Source: Streptomyces montanisoli (GTDB lineage Bacteria; Actinomycetota; Actinomycetes; Streptomycetales; Streptomycetaceae). From it: a stretch of 60,275 nt of DNA. The stretch covers positions 1-60,275 of the forward strand of contig NZ_JAGIQL010000020.1 in the NCBI RefSeq assembly GCF_017813245.1. The letters are read 5' to 3'. The notes beneath the pieces were generated by a model. The model had not been told where the DNA came from. It saw nothing but the letters and a program-made list of their open reading frames with translations, and did no database searches. The position numbers were made by a program, and so were the translations under genes. Positions 35,521-43,799 of the stretch are shown here, piece after piece (position 1 is the first letter of the stretch; each line of letters begins with the position of its first letter).

Positions 35521-36743
35521 GCGCAGGCAAGTCCTTCCAGTACGTCGGCGAGGGCTCGCACCCCGGCCACGCAGTCGTCCTCGGTGGCGCTCTCCGCCGG
35601 GGAGTGGGAGATGCCGGTGGGGTTGCGGACGAACAGCATGGCGGTCGGGACGGATGCGGAGAGGATCCCCGCGTCGTGTCCAGCGCCCGAGGGGATCACG
35701 GGGAGCGGCGCGTTGGATGTGCGGCCGAGGATACGGGCGAGTTCGTCGCGCAGGGCGTGGCCGAACTCCACGAGGGGGGTGAAGGACTCGCGTACGACGT
35801 CGAGTTCGACGCCGGAGCGGGTGGCCGCGTCGCGGGCGGCCGACTCGACGGCGCCGACGACGGTGTCAAGGGACGAGGGATCGGCGGCTCGGGAGTCGAG
35901 CCAGGCACTGACGAGGGAGGGGATGGCGTTGACACCACCGGGCTGGACGAGGACCTTGCCGAAGGTGGCGAGGGCACCGGCGAGTTCCGCTTCGCGGCGG
36001 GCCGCGAGCACGGTCTCCGCGTAGGGCAGCATCGGGTCGCGGCGGTCCTCGATGCGGGTGGTGCCCGCGTGGTTGGCCTCGCCGTGGAAGTCGAACCGCC
36101 AGCGGCCGTGCGGCCACACGGCGGAGGCGAGGCCGACGGGCGCGTTGGTGAGGTCGAGCGCCCGGCCCTGTTCTACGTGCAGTTCCACGAGTGCGCCGAT
36201 GCGGCCGAGGCGTTCGGGGTCGGGGCCGATGGCGTCGGGGTCGTAGCCGGCGGCCTCCATGGCCTGCGGCAGCGTGGTGCCGTCGGTGGCCCTGAGGGCG
36301 TGGGCCTGCTCGCGGGTGAGTTGGCCCGCCGACAGGCGGGATCCGACGCAGGCGACGCCGAAGCGTGCGCCCTCCTCGTCGCCGAAGGCGGTGATGGCGA
36401 GCGGCTTGGTGAGGCGCGTCCCGCGGGCGCGGAGTTCGTCGAGTGCCGCGAAGGCGGAGACGACGCCGAGCGGCCCGTCGAAGGCTCCGCCGTCGGGGAC
36501 GGAGTCGAGGTGGGAGCCGGTGACGACGGCGTCGCCGGCCTCGGGGTCGCCGAGCCATGCCCACAGGTTGCCGTTGCGGTCGGTCTCGTTGCGCAAGCCC
36601 CTGGATTCGGCCTGCTCGCGGAACCATGCGCGGCAGTCGGTGTCGGCTCCGGTCCAGGCGTAGCGGCGGTAGCCGCCGGTGGAGGCCTCGCGCCCGATGC
36701 GCGCGAGGTCGTCCCACATCGTCTGGAAGGCGGCGGTGGTCAC
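35517..36743 (-). CDS. M20-family amidohydrolase (allantoate amidohydrolase-like), probable N-formylglutamate deformylase role
   Basis: 408 aa from GTG 36743, overlapping the hutU stop. Zinc-peptidase motifs of the M20 carbamoylase subfamily: [15 protein letters not shown] (His, Asp), [11 protein letters not shown] (catalytic Glu, metal Glu), [13 protein letters not shown] (His), [13 protein letters not shown] and [10 protein letters not shown] (His). Members hydrolyse allantoate, ureidopropionate or N-carbamoyl amino acids. Between hutU and hutF, with no HutG in the operon, the obvious inferred substrate is N-formyl-L-glutamate, giving glutamate and formate. Family is certain; the substrate is inference from context. 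Confidence 0.88.
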   Translation of the reverse strand: MTTAAFQTMWDDLARIGREASTGGYRRYAWTGADTDCRAWFREQAESRGLRNETDRNGNLWAWLGDPEAGDAVVTGSHLDSVPDGGAFDGPLGVVSAFAALDELRARGTRLTKPLAITAFGDEEGARFGVACVGSRLSAGQLTREQAHALRATDGTTLPQAMEAAGYDPDAIGPDPERLGRIGALVELHVEQGRALDLTNAPVGLASAVWPHGRWRFDFHGEANHAGTTRIEDRRDPMLPYAETVLAARREAELAGALATFGKVLVQPGGVNAIPSLVSAWLDSRAADPSSLDTVVGAVESAARDAATRSGVELDVVRESFTPLVEFGHALRDELARILGRTSNAPLPVIPSGAGHDAGILSASVPTAMLFVRNPTGISHSPAESATEDDCVAGVRALADVLEGLACA

Positions 36744-38413
36744 TTGCCCTCCTCCTGCGCCTGCTCGCGCATCGGGACGCGGACGCCCTTGGCCTCGGCG
36801 ACGGCCTCGGCCTCCTCGTACCCGGCGTCGACGTGGCGGATGACGCCCATGCCCGGGTCGTTGGTGAGGACGCGGCGGATCTTCTCGCCCGCGAGTGGCG
36901 TGCCGTCGGCGACCGTGACCTGCCCCGCGTGCAGGGAGCGGCCCATGCCGACGCCGCCGCCGTGGTGGATGGAGACCCAGGAGGCGCCGGAGGAGACGTT
37001 GACCATGGCGTTGAGCAGCGGCCAGTCGGCGATGGCGTCGGAGCCGTCGCGCATGGCCTCGGTCTCGCGGTAGGGGGAGGCGACGGAGCCGGTGTCGAGG
37101 TGGTCGCGGCCGATGGCGAGGGGCGCCGCGAGCTCGCCGGAGGCCACCATGTCGTTGAAGCGCTCGCCCGCGCGGTCGCGCTCGCCGTAGCCGAGCCAGC
37201 AGATGCGGGCGGGCAGGCCCTGGAAGTGGACGCGCTCCTGGGCCATGGTGATCCAGCGGTGCAGCGACTCGTTCTCCGGGAAGAGGTCGAGGATCGCCTT
37301 GTCCGTCTTGTGGATGTCGGACGCCTCGCCGGACAGCGCGGCCCACCGGAAGGGTCCCTTGCCCTCGCAGAACAGCGGCCTGATGTAGGCGGGGACGAAG
37401 CCCGGGTAGTCGAAGGCGCGCTCGTAGCCGGCGGTCTTGGCCTCACCGCGCAGGGAGTTGCCGTAGTCGAAGACCTCGGCGCCCGCGTCCTGGAAGCCGA
37501 CCATGGCCTCGACGTGCCGCGCCATGGATTCGCGGGCGCGGGTGGTGAAGTCGGCGGGCTTCTCGGCCGCGTATGCGGCCATGTCGTCGAAGTCGATGCC
37601 GACCGGCAGGTAGGAGAGGGGGTCGTGCGCGGAGGTCTGGTCGGTGACGATGTCGACCGGGGCGCCGTCGGCGAGCATCCGGGGCAGCACCTCGGCGGCG
37701 TTGCCGAGCAGGCCGATGGACAGGGGGCGGCGGGCGTCCCTGGCCTCGACGGCGAGCTGGAGGGCGTGTTCGACGCTGTCGGCGCGGACGTCGAGGTAGC
37801 GGTGCTCGATGCGCCGTTCGATGGCGCGCGGGTCGCAGTCGACGCAGATGGCGACGCCGTCGTTCATGGTGACGGCCAGGGGCTGGGCGCCGCCCATGCC
37901 GCCGAGGCCGGCGGTGAGCGTGATCGTTCCCGCGAGCGTGCCGTTGAAGCGCTTGGCGGCGACGGCCGCGAACGTCTCGTAGGTGCCCTGGAGGATGCCC
38001 TGGGTACCGATGTAGATCCAGGATCCCGCGGTCATCTGCCCGTACATCGTGAGGCCGAGCGCCTCAAGGCGGCGGAACTCCTCCCAGTTCGACCAGTCGC
38101 CGACGAGGTTCGAGTTGGCGATCAGGACGCGCGGGGCCCACTCGTGGGTCTGCATCACGCCGACGGGGCGCCCTGACTGGACGAGCATCGTCTCGTCCTG
38201 CTTGAGGGTGCGCAGCGTGCGGACCATGGCGTCGAAGGAGCGCCAGTCGCGGGCGGCCTTGCCGGTGCCGCCGTAGACGACGAGCTTCTCCGGGTGCTCG
38301 GCCACCTCGGGGTCGAGGTTGTTCTGGAGCATGCGCAGGGCGGCTTCCTGCTGCCATCCCAGGGCGCTGAGCTGGGGGCCGCGAGGGGCCCTGACAAGGC
38401 GAGGCTCTGACAT
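36740..38413 (-). CDS. hutU: Urocanate hydratase HutU
   Basis: 557 aa. NAD+-dependent hydration of urocanate to imidazolonepropionate, second step of histidine degradation. Conserved blocks: [61 protein letters not shown] and [15 protein letters not shown] with the catalytic Cys. First gene of the hutU-amidohydrolase-hutF-hutI operon, with a good promoter and an inverted repeat upstream. Start: GGAGGAG precedes the ATG. Histidine ammonia-lyase (HutH) is not in the window. Confidence 0.97.
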   Translation of the reverse strand: MSEPRLVRAPRGPQLSALGWQQEAALRMLQNNLDPEVAEHPEKLVVYGGTGKAARDWRSFDAMVRTLRTLKQDETMLVQSGRPVGVMQTHEWAPRVLIANSNLVGDWSNWEEFRRLEALGLTMYGQMTAGSWIYIGTQGILQGTYETFAAVAAKRFNGTLAGTITLTAGLGGMGGAQPLAVTMNDGVAICVDCDPRAIERRIEHRYLDVRADSVEHALQLAVEARDARRPLSIGLLGNAAEVLPRMLADGAPVDIVTDQTSAHDPLSYLPVGIDFDDMAAYAAEKPADFTTRARESMARHVEAMVGFQDAGAEVFDYGNSLRGEAKTAGYERAFDYPGFVPAYIRPLFCEGKGPFRWAALSGEASDIHKTDKAILDLFPENESLHRWITMAQERVHFQGLPARICWLGYGERDRAGERFNDMVASGELAAPLAIGRDHLDTGSVASPYRETEAMRDGSDAIADWPLLNAMVNVSSGASWVSIHHGGGVGMGRSLHAGQVTVADGTPLAGEKIRRVLTNDPGMGVIRHVDAGYEEAEAVAEAKGVRVPMREQAQEEGK

Positions 38414-38453
38414 GGCGGGTTACTCCTCCGCGAGCGATCCGGCGTGAACTGGT

Positions 38454-38489
38454 TATTCACATCCTGACGTGCTGAATATTTTTAGTCAA
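38454..38489 (-). promoter_or_regulatory. hutU promoter with overlapping inverted-repeat operator
   Basis: On the minus strand TTGACT (38489-38484), 17 bp, CAGGAT (38466-38461) closely match the main sigma-factor consensus. An inverted repeat TATTCA (38478-38473) and TGAATA (38459-38454), 13 bp apart, flanks the -10 box, a good position for a repressor of the hut operon. The whole block is AT-rich. The divergent PLP decarboxylase gene starts 44 bp away, so the site could affect both. Confidence 0.6.
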
Positions 38490-38532
38490 CAGGGCCGGGC
38501 GAGCGGGCAGGCCCATCAAGCATCATGGGCAC

Positions 38533-39909
38533 ATGCACACGGGCGAGACAGAGACCGACATACAGGACACGACCGGGGGCAGGGGCGAGGCGGCCGCCGC
38601 CAGGCGCGAGCGCGCCGTGCGGGCCGCCGTGGCCGAGGGGCTCATCACTGACGAGCAGCCGGTGGTGGGCCTGCTCGACGTGGTGGGGATCCGCGAGTCC
38701 GCCGCCGCGCTGCGCACGGCGTTCGCCGCGGCGCTCCCGCCCGGCACGCCGGTGCTGCACGCCTTCGCGGTGAAGGCCTCGCCGCTCGTCGCCGTGGTGC
38801 GGCTGCTGCGCGAGGAGGGCGTGGGCGCCGAGGTCGCGAGCCCCGGCGAGCTGGCGCTCGCGCGCGCCGCCGGGATGACGGCTGACGCGATCGTGCTGGA
38901 CTCGCCCGCCAAGACGACCGCCGAACTGCGGGAGGCGCTCGACCTGGGCATCGCGGTCAACGCCGACAACGCCCAGGAGCTGGCGCGGCTCGACGCGCTC
39001 GTCGACGGCCGCGGGACGGCCTCCCCGCTCGGCATCCGGGTCAACCCGCAGACCGGCACGGGCTCGATCGGCGCGACCTCGACGGCCACGTCGACGTCGA
39101 AGTTCGGGGTGGCACTGCGCGACGAGGGCGCGCGCGAGTGGCTCATCGACGCGTACACGCGCCGCCCGTGGCTGACCCGTCTGCACGCGCACTCCGGCTC
39201 GCAGGGCGTGCCGCTCGCGCTGAGCGCCGAGGGCATCAGGGCGCTGTACGAGTTGGCCGAGGAGATCAACGCGGCGGCCGGCAGGCGGCAGATCGACACG
39301 CTCGACATCGGCGGCGGCCTCCCGGTGAACTTCGCCTCGGACGAGCCCACGCCCGGCTACGCGGAGTACGTGCGCGTGCTGAAGGAGGCAGTGCCCGGGC
39401 TGTTCGACGGCAGGTACGGGCTGGTGACGGAGTTCGGCAGGTCCCTGCTCGCCAAGCACGGGACGGTGCTGGCGAAGGTCGAGTACACGAAGTCCGCCGG
39501 CGCGCGCCCCATAGCCGTGACGCACGCGGGCGTCCAGGTGGCGACGCGCACGGTCTACGTGCCTCAGGCGTGGCCGCTGCGGATCGCCGTGTTCGACGAG
39601 AAGGGCGAGCCGCGCACGGGCGAGCCGATCGCCCAGGACGTGGCGGGCCCCGCCTGCTTCTCGGGCGACCTGCTGGCGACGGACAGGCCGCTGCCGCGGA
39701 TCGAGCAGGGCGACGTGGTCGCGGCGCTGGACACGGGCGCGTACTACTTCGCGCACCACTACGCCTACAACAGCCTGCCGCGGCCCGGCGTGCACGGCTT
39801 CACGGCCCCGGACGACGGCCCGGTGTCGTTCGCGACGGTGAGGACGCCGCAGACGGTCGAGGAGATCGTCGCCGAGTCGGGTGGCGCCCACCGGGACGCA
39901 CTGATCTGA
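38533..39909 (+). CDS. Fold-type III PLP-dependent decarboxylase (diaminopimelate/ornithine decarboxylase-like)
   Basis: 458 aa. An alanine-racemase-like barrel with PLP Lys81 in HAFAVKASPLVAVV, the HSGSQG phosphate-binding motif, DIGGGLPVNF, and EFGRSLLAKHG. The C-terminal barrel has the active-site Cys in GPACFSGD, and DTGAYYFAHHYAYN. Decarboxylates a basic amino acid such as diaminopimelate, ornithine, lysine or arginine, or a related one. Since a true LysA for lysine synthesis normally sits elsewhere in actinomycetes, this may be a catabolic or specialised paralogue. It is divergent from hutU with a shared 119-bp control region and has no clear Shine-Dalgarno sequence. Confidence 0.85.
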   Translation: MHTGETETDIQDTTGGRGEAAAARRERAVRAAVAEGLITDEQPVVGLLDVVGIRESAAALRTAFAAALPPGTPVLHAFAVKASPLVAVVRLLREEGVGAEVASPGELALARAAGMTADAIVLDSPAKTTAELREALDLGIAVNADNAQELARLDALVDGRGTASPLGIRVNPQTGTGSIGATSTATSTSKFGVALRDEGAREWLIDAYTRRPWLTRLHAHSGSQGVPLALSAEGIRALYELAEEINAAAGRRQIDTLDIGGGLPVNFASDEPTPGYAEYVRVLKEAVPGLFDGRYGLVTEFGRSLLAKHGTVLAKVEYTKSAGARPIAVTHAGVQVATRTVYVPQAWPLRIAVFDEKGEPRTGEPIAQDVAGPACFSGDLLATDRPLPRIEQGDVVAALDTGAYYFAHHYAYNSLPRPGVHGFTAPDDGPVSFATVRTPQTVEEIVAESGGAHRDALI

Positions 39910-39917
39910 CCCACGGC

Positions 39918-40577
39918 TCACATCGCGTTGCCGCGCACCAGGGCGGCCGCCGCCCGGGCGGCACGTTCGGCGGTCTCCTCGTCGGACAGGCGGGAGTGGC
40001 TGAGGAGGCCGCCCGTGTCCAGGGCCGTATAGCCGTGGGCGAGCGCGAAGAGCTGCTCGAGCACCGCCAGGGCCCGGGCGGGATCCGTGTGGCCCGCGTC
40101 CCGGGTGAGGTCGAGCAGCAGGGCCATGAGCTCCCGTCCGGCCCCGGCCAGCTCGCCGTCCCGCAGGTGCCGCAGCTCCCGGGCGTAGACGACGTCGAGC
40201 CCGGCGCCGCGGGCGCCCACGTAGCGCACGTAGGCGCCGACGGCGGCCGCGAGCCGGTCGACCGGGTCGCCGCCCGCCGCTTCGGCGGCGTCCCGTAGTG
40301 ACCCCGTGAGCTCGTGGGCGGCCTGTGTGGCGACGACGGCGAGCAGTTCGTCGCGGTCGCGGAAGTGACGGTAGGGAGCCGCCGCGCTCACGCCGAGCCT
40401 GCGGGCGAGCTCCGCGACCGAGAAGCCGGCGAGCCCCGACTCGGACAGTAGCGCGAAGCTCTCGGCGACCAGCGCCGCCCGCAGCTGCCCCCTGGCCGGT
40501 CGCACCCCCGTGCGCCCGGTCGCGCCCGCACGCCCAGCGGCCCCCGCACGTCCCGTCTCGCCCCTCTCACCCGCCAC
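39918..40577 (-). CDS. TetR family transcriptional regulator
   Basis: 219 aa from a GTG at 40577. After a 28-residue Gly/Arg/Ala-rich tail comes the TetR helix-turn-helix: ALVAESFALLSESGLAGFSV then AELARRLGVSAAAPYRHFRD (about 50-75). The C-terminal ligand domain matches the TetR_C_33/WHG type (ELMALLLDL...LEQLFALAHGYTALDTGGLL). It is divergent from an SDR oxidoreductase and a near-perfect long palindrome lies between them, so it very probably represses both. Confidence 0.92.
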   Translation of the reverse strand: MAGERGETGRAGAAGRAGATGRTGVRPARGQLRAALVAESFALLSESGLAGFSVAELARRLGVSAAAPYRHFRDRDELLAVVATQAAHELTGSLRDAAEAAGGDPVDRLAAAVGAYVRYVGARGAGLDVVYARELRHLRDGELAGAGRELMALLLDLTRDAGHTDPARALAVLEQLFALAHGYTALDTGGLLSHSRLSDEETAERAARAAAALVRGNAM

Positions 40578-40601
40578 CCCGGCACCTTTCTTGACAACAA
40601 C

Positions 40602-40640
40602 GTTAGAGGGTTCTTACTTTAAAAGTAATAGCCCTCTTAC
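40602..40640. promoter_or_regulatory. Long palindromic operator between TetR and SDR genes, with promoter
   Basis: Symmetric about position 40621: the inner arms TTACTTT and AAAGTAA (40614-40628, central A) are perfect. Outer arms AGAGGG (40605-40610) and CCCTCT (40632-40637) are also perfect, and flanking bases partly continue the symmetry. A TTGACA hexamer at 40591-40596 lies 17 bp before a TTACTT at 40614-40619, so the palindrome covers the -10 region of the plus-strand promoter. This is a typical TetR repressor layout. Confidence 0.75.
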
Positions 40641-40661
40641 TTCAACATAAGCGAGGTCACC

Positions 40662-41399
40662 ATGGACGGACTCGACGGCAAGGTCGTGGCGATCACAGGA
40701 GCCAGCAGTGGGATCGGCGCGGCGACCGCCTCACTCCTGGCGGCACGCGGCGCGAAGGTGGTGCTCGGGGCGCGCCGCGCCGAGCGGCTCGAGGCGCTGG
40801 CGGCCCGCATCAGCGCGGACGGCGGCAGCGCCGCCTGGACGGAGGTGGACGTGCGGCGGCGCGCGGACCTCGCGGACCTGGTCGCCCTCGCCCGCGAGCG
40901 GTACGGCGCGCTCGACGTCCTCGTCAGCAACGCGGGCATCGGCCCCATCTCGCCGCTCGACGAGCTGCGCGTCGACGACTGGGACCGGATGGTCGACGTC
41001 AACTTCAAGGGCGTGCTGCACGGGATCGCGGCGGCGCTGCCGGTCTTCCGGGAGCAGCGGCGCGGGCACTTCGTCAACGTGATCTCCACGGCCGGCCTGC
41101 GCATCGTCCCCGACCAGGCGGTCTACGCCGCGACGAAGAACGCCGTCCGCACCCTCACCGAGGGCCTGCGCCAGGAGGCCGGGCCCGACCTGAGGGTGAC
41201 CATGGTCTCCCCCGGCTATGTCGGCACGGAGTTCGCGGACTCCGTGACCAGCCCGTCGATCAGGGCCCAGGTGCGGGAGACCGGCCTCGACATCGCCATC
41301 CCGCCGGAGGCGATCGGCCGCGCCATCGCCTTCGCGGTCGAGCAGCCCGCCCAGGTGGACGTCGGCGACATCGTCGTCCGCCCCACAGCACAGGGCTGA
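40662..41399 (+). CDS. Short-chain dehydrogenase/reductase
   Basis: 245 aa. NAD(P)-binding motif VAITGASSGIGAATA, with GARRAERLEAL after strand 2 (Arg pair favouring NADPH). NAG motif in LVSNAGIGPISPLDEL, catalytic Ser in VISTAGLRIV region and YxxxK in VYAATKNAVRTLTEGL. GAGG precedes the ATG. C-terminus VDVGDIVVRPTAQG is typical of classical SDRs related to clavaldehyde- or YdfG-type enzymes. Expression is presumably induced when the TetR ligand binds. Substrate unknown. Confidence 0.93.
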   Translation: MDGLDGKVVAITGASSGIGAATASLLAARGAKVVLGARRAERLEALAARISADGGSAAWTEVDVRRRADLADLVALARERYGALDVLVSNAGIGPISPLDELRVDDWDRMVDVNFKGVLHGIAAALPVFREQRRGHFVNVISTAGLRIVPDQAVYAATKNAVRTLTEGLRQEAGPDLRVTMVSPGYVGTEFADSVTSPSIRAQVRETGLDIAIPPEAIGRAIAFAVEQPAQVDVGDIVVRPTAQG

Positions 41400-41530
41400 G
41401 GACAGGGGGAGGCAGGCCCGTCCGATCGGGAACGATCGCGATCAGACACGTTTTCGCATATGCCACGTTCATAACTGGGAAAGTTCCGACGGAAAAAAGA
41501 CGACGCCCCTCCAGCGCCGGAAGCGGTGCG

Positions 41531-41536
41531 TAGTGT
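41531..41536 (+). promoter_or_regulatory. Candidate -10 box of the roadblock cluster
   Basis: TAGTGT at 41531-41536, about 60 bp before the first gene of the cluster, in an intergenic region that is AT-richer than average (41430-41500). No convincing -35 was found. Confidence 0.3.
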
Positions 41537-41596
41537 CGCGGTCACAGTTACCGCACGGGTGTGCGCCCGCACACTCGACTGGGGGAGGGACTCCGC

Positions 41597-42055
41597 GTGC
41601 CCGGAATCGACGCATGTCTGGACGAGGCGATGGCCTTGCCCGGAGCGCGCGGCGCGTCGGTCGTCGACTGGACCAGCGGGCTCTCCCTCGGCACCGCGGG
41701 CGAGTCCCCGGGCGGCGACGCGGAGGCCACGGCAGCCGAGACGGCGGAACTGGCGCGCGCCGCCGCCGAGTACGCGACGTTCGCGCCCGAAGCGGCGGTT
41801 ACCGAAGCGGCGACTTCCGAGGGAGCGGCTACCGAGGGGGCGGCTTACGAAGGGGCGGCTTCCGAGGCGGACAAGGGCCTGCCCGTGGAGGACGTGATCG
41901 TCTCGACCCGTACCGGCTACCACGTCCTGTGCTTCGTGGAGACGACCTTCGACAGCAGCGTCTTCATCCACCTGTGGCTGGACGGCGCCACGGGCAACCT
42001 CGCGCTCGCCCGCATCCGCATGCGGCAGCTGGCGCAGCGGCTGGTGCTCGGATGA
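41597..42055 (+). CDS. Roadblock/LC7-like protein with an internal five-residue tandem repeat
   Basis: 152 aa from a GTG at 41597 with GGGAGGGA upstream. Its halves align by eye with the last gene of this cluster: ACLDEAMALPGARGASVVDW then TSGLSLGTAG at the N-terminus, and PVEDVIVSTRTGYHVLCFVE plus FIHLWLDGATGNLALARIRM at the C-terminus. Between them residues 65-89 are five imperfect copies of a five-residue unit E-(A/G)-A-x-(T/S/Y), encoded by 15-bp DNA repeats, where the paralogue has a short helix. Roadblock proteins usually modulate small GTPases. It overlaps the next gene by ATGA. Confidence 0.75.
   Translation: MPGIDACLDEAMALPGARGASVVDWTSGLSLGTAGESPGGDAEATAAETAELARAAAEYATFAPEAAVTEAATSEGAATEGAAYEGAASEADKGLPVEDVIVSTRTGYHVLCFVETTFDSSVFIHLWLDGATGNLALARIRMRQLAQRLVLG
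41789..41863 (+). repeat. Five in-frame 15-bp tandem repeats
   Basis: Five imperfect copies of a 15-bp unit (consensus GAGGGGGCGGCTTCC) inside the roadblock-like gene encode an Ala/Glu-rich linker. The copy number would alter linker length without shifting frame, so length variation between strains is expected. Confidence 0.75.
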
Positions 42056-42819
42056 CCGGACGCTCGGTCTCCCCCATGCTGCTGCGCCTCGCCGAGGAGC
42101 GCGCGACCGGCGCCCTGCTGCGCGACCACGGCACCCTCTACCTCTCCGAGGGCCGGATCGTGCACGCGGAGAGCCCGGCCGCGCCCGGCGTCGACGTCCT
42201 GCTCACCGCGGGCGGCAGGCTGCCGCGCACGGGCTGGCAGGAGGCCGTCGACAAGGCGGGCGCTCGCGGCGCGGTGGGTCGCTACCTGGTCGACAGTGGC
42301 CGCGTCGGCGGCGGTGAGCTGGAGATATGCCACTTGGGCGCGATGTTCGACGCGGCGTTCTTCGCGCTCGCGCCCGCCAGCGGGCCGACCAGGTTCCGCT
42401 ACGGCGTCGCCCACTGGTTCGGCACCGTACGGCCCGTGTCCGCGGCCGCCGTCGAGCGCGAGACGCTCCGCCGCCGCGAACTGCTCGACGCGGTCTGGCC
42501 GTACGAGGCCGTCGACAGCGCCCCCGTCGTCGCCCGCCCTCCCGCGCCGGGCCAGACCGTCACCCGCAGGCAGCGCGACCTGCTCGCCATGGCCGACGGC
42601 ACCAGGTCGCCCGCCGCGATCGCCTGGACGCTCGGCCGGCCCGCCTTCCACACCCTCCTCGACGTGCGGCGGCTCGCCGCCGCGGGGCTCGTGGACACGC
42701 CCCAGGGCCCGCCGCAGGAGCCTGCGGGGGCCGTGCCCCCGTGGGTCGCGGCCATCTCCGACGACCCCGACATCGCCCAGCTGCGCAGGCTGCGCGACGC
42801 CCTGGAGGCAACCCTGTGA
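42052..42819 (+). CDS. DUF4388/PATAN-like regulatory protein
   Basis: 255 aa; its ATG overlaps the preceding stop. The N-terminal domain (about 1-110) has the DUF4388 pattern: LLRLAEERATGALLRDHGTL then YLSEGRIVHAESP, with ...GVDVLLTAGGRLP. A C-terminal region with TRRQRDLLAMADGTRSPAAI and FHTLLDVRRLAAAGLVDTP looks like a winged helix that could bind DNA or protein. Such domains accompany roadblock proteins and GTPases in bacterial polarity or signalling modules. No receiver domain is present. It is the second gene of a four-gene operon. Confidence 0.7.
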   Translation: MTGRSVSPMLLRLAEERATGALLRDHGTLYLSEGRIVHAESPAAPGVDVLLTAGGRLPRTGWQEAVDKAGARGAVGRYLVDSGRVGGGELEICHLGAMFDAAFFALAPASGPTRFRYGVAHWFGTVRPVSAAAVERETLRRRELLDAVWPYEAVDSAPVVARPPAPGQTVTRRQRDLLAMADGTRSPAAIAWTLGRPAFHTLLDVRRLAAAGLVDTPQGPPQEPAGAVPPWVAAISDDPDIAQLRRLRDALEATL

Positions 42820-42901
42820 TCCCTCGCTCCCCCGCCGGGCACGCCCCGACCACCGCGTCATGAGGCGCACGCTGCGGCAACGCGCCGAAAGGAGACAGCT
42901 G

Positions 42902-43294
42902 TTGACGGCAGAGGCCGACGTCCTCGGCGAGCTGAGACGGCTCAGGGCCCGCCTCCCGCAGGTCACCGGGGCACTCGCGGCGAGCGCCGACGGGCTGGTG
43001 CTCGCGCGGGAGACCGCGGGCGACGAGGCGGAAGGCGTGGCGGCGCTGACCGCGGCCGCGCTCGGCGTCGCCCAGCGCCTCACGGACACCACGGGCCAGG
43101 GCGCCTTCCGTGAGCTGCTCGTACGCGGCGAGCGCGGCTACGTCGCCACGTACGCGGCGGGCTCGTCCGCGGTGCTGACGCTGCTGGCCGAGCCGCGCAT
43201 CAACGTGGGCCGGCTGCACCTGGAGGCCCGCAGGTCGAGCGCCCGCGTCGGCGCACTCGTGGACGGCGCACTCGAACGATTGGAGAACGCCTGA
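42902..43294 (+). CDS. Roadblock/LC7 domain protein
   Basis: 130 aa from a TTG at 42902, chosen because AAAGGAG lies 7 nt upstream; an in-frame ATG at 42860 is possible but has no ribosome site. The roadblock fold is visible: LGELRRLRARLPQVTGALAA then SADGLVLARETAGDEAEGVA, LTAAALGVAQRLTDTTGQG and YVATYAAGSSAVLTLLAEPR. It probably dimerises with itself or the neighbouring paralogues, in the way MglB-type proteins do. It is followed after 3 bp by the fourth gene. Confidence 0.75.
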   Translation: MTAEADVLGELRRLRARLPQVTGALAASADGLVLARETAGDEAEGVAALTAAALGVAQRLTDTTGQGAFRELLVRGERGYVATYAAGSSAVLTLLAEPRINVGRLHLEARRSSARVGALVDGALERLENA

Positions 43295-43297
43295 CCG

Positions 43298-43768
43298 ATG
43301 ACTTCCACACCCGCGAAACCCCCCACGTCCCCGAAGAGCCGTGGCACCCGCCAGACCAAGGGCGCCACCAGAACCAAAGGAAGTGCGACATCCATGGCCA
43401 ACACGGAAGCGTCACTCAAGGAAGCGCTCACCACCATCGACGGCGCGATCGGCGCCGCGCTCGTCGACTACACCAGCGGCATGGCGCTCGGCACGGTCGG
43501 CGGCGGCAAGGACCTCGACCTGACGGTCGCGGCCGCGGGCAACACCGACGTGGTGCGGGCGAAGGTGCGCACGCTGGAGCTGCTCGGCCTCAAGGACGAG
43601 ATCGAGGACATCCTGATCACGCTCGGCGGCCAGTACCACCTGATCCGGCTGCTCAAGGGGCGTGGGAACAACGGCCTGTTCCTCTATCTGGCGCTGGACA
43701 AGACCAGAGCGAACCTGGCGATGGCGCGCCACCAGCTCTCCGGCATCGAGGCGGCGCTGGAGGTCTGA
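43298..43768 (+). CDS. Roadblock/LC7-like protein, paralogue of first gene in cluster
   Basis: 156 aa from ATG 43298. An internal ATG at 43394 (AAAGGAAG upstream) would give a 124-aa protein starting at the conserved region and removing a basic, Thr/Lys/Arg-rich N-terminus, and may be the true start. Core: LKEALTTIDGAIGAALVDYT then SGMALGTVGGGKDLDLTVAA; C-terminal IEDILITLGGQYHLIRLLKG, LFLYLALDKTRANLAMARHQ. It is closely similar in layout to the 41597 gene. Function unknown; a signalling scaffold or GTPase regulator is plausible, though no GTPase gene is nearby. Confidence 0.75.
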   Translation: MTSTPAKPPTSPKSRGTRQTKGATRTKGSATSMANTEASLKEALTTIDGAIGAALVDYTSGMALGTVGGGKDLDLTVAAAGNTDVVRAKVRTLELLGLKDEIEDILITLGGQYHLIRLLKGRGNNGLFLYLALDKTRANLAMARHQLSGIEAALEV

Positions 43769-43792
43769 GTCCAGGGCCCAAGGCTGCTGGAC
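43769..43792. terminator. Short hairpin after the roadblock cluster
   Basis: GTCCAG (43769-43774) pairs with CTGGAC (43787-43792), with an inner GCC/GGC pairing. It lies directly after the stop codon between convergent genes. The stem is weak; a terminator role is only probable. Confidence 0.4.
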
Positions 43793-43799
43793 GGTCCCG

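Noticed and set aside
32801..35530. 909-codon frame appearing to fuse hutF-region sequence to HutI
   Set aside because: Only the part after ATG 34006 is HutI; the upstream part is a shadow of hutF in another frame.
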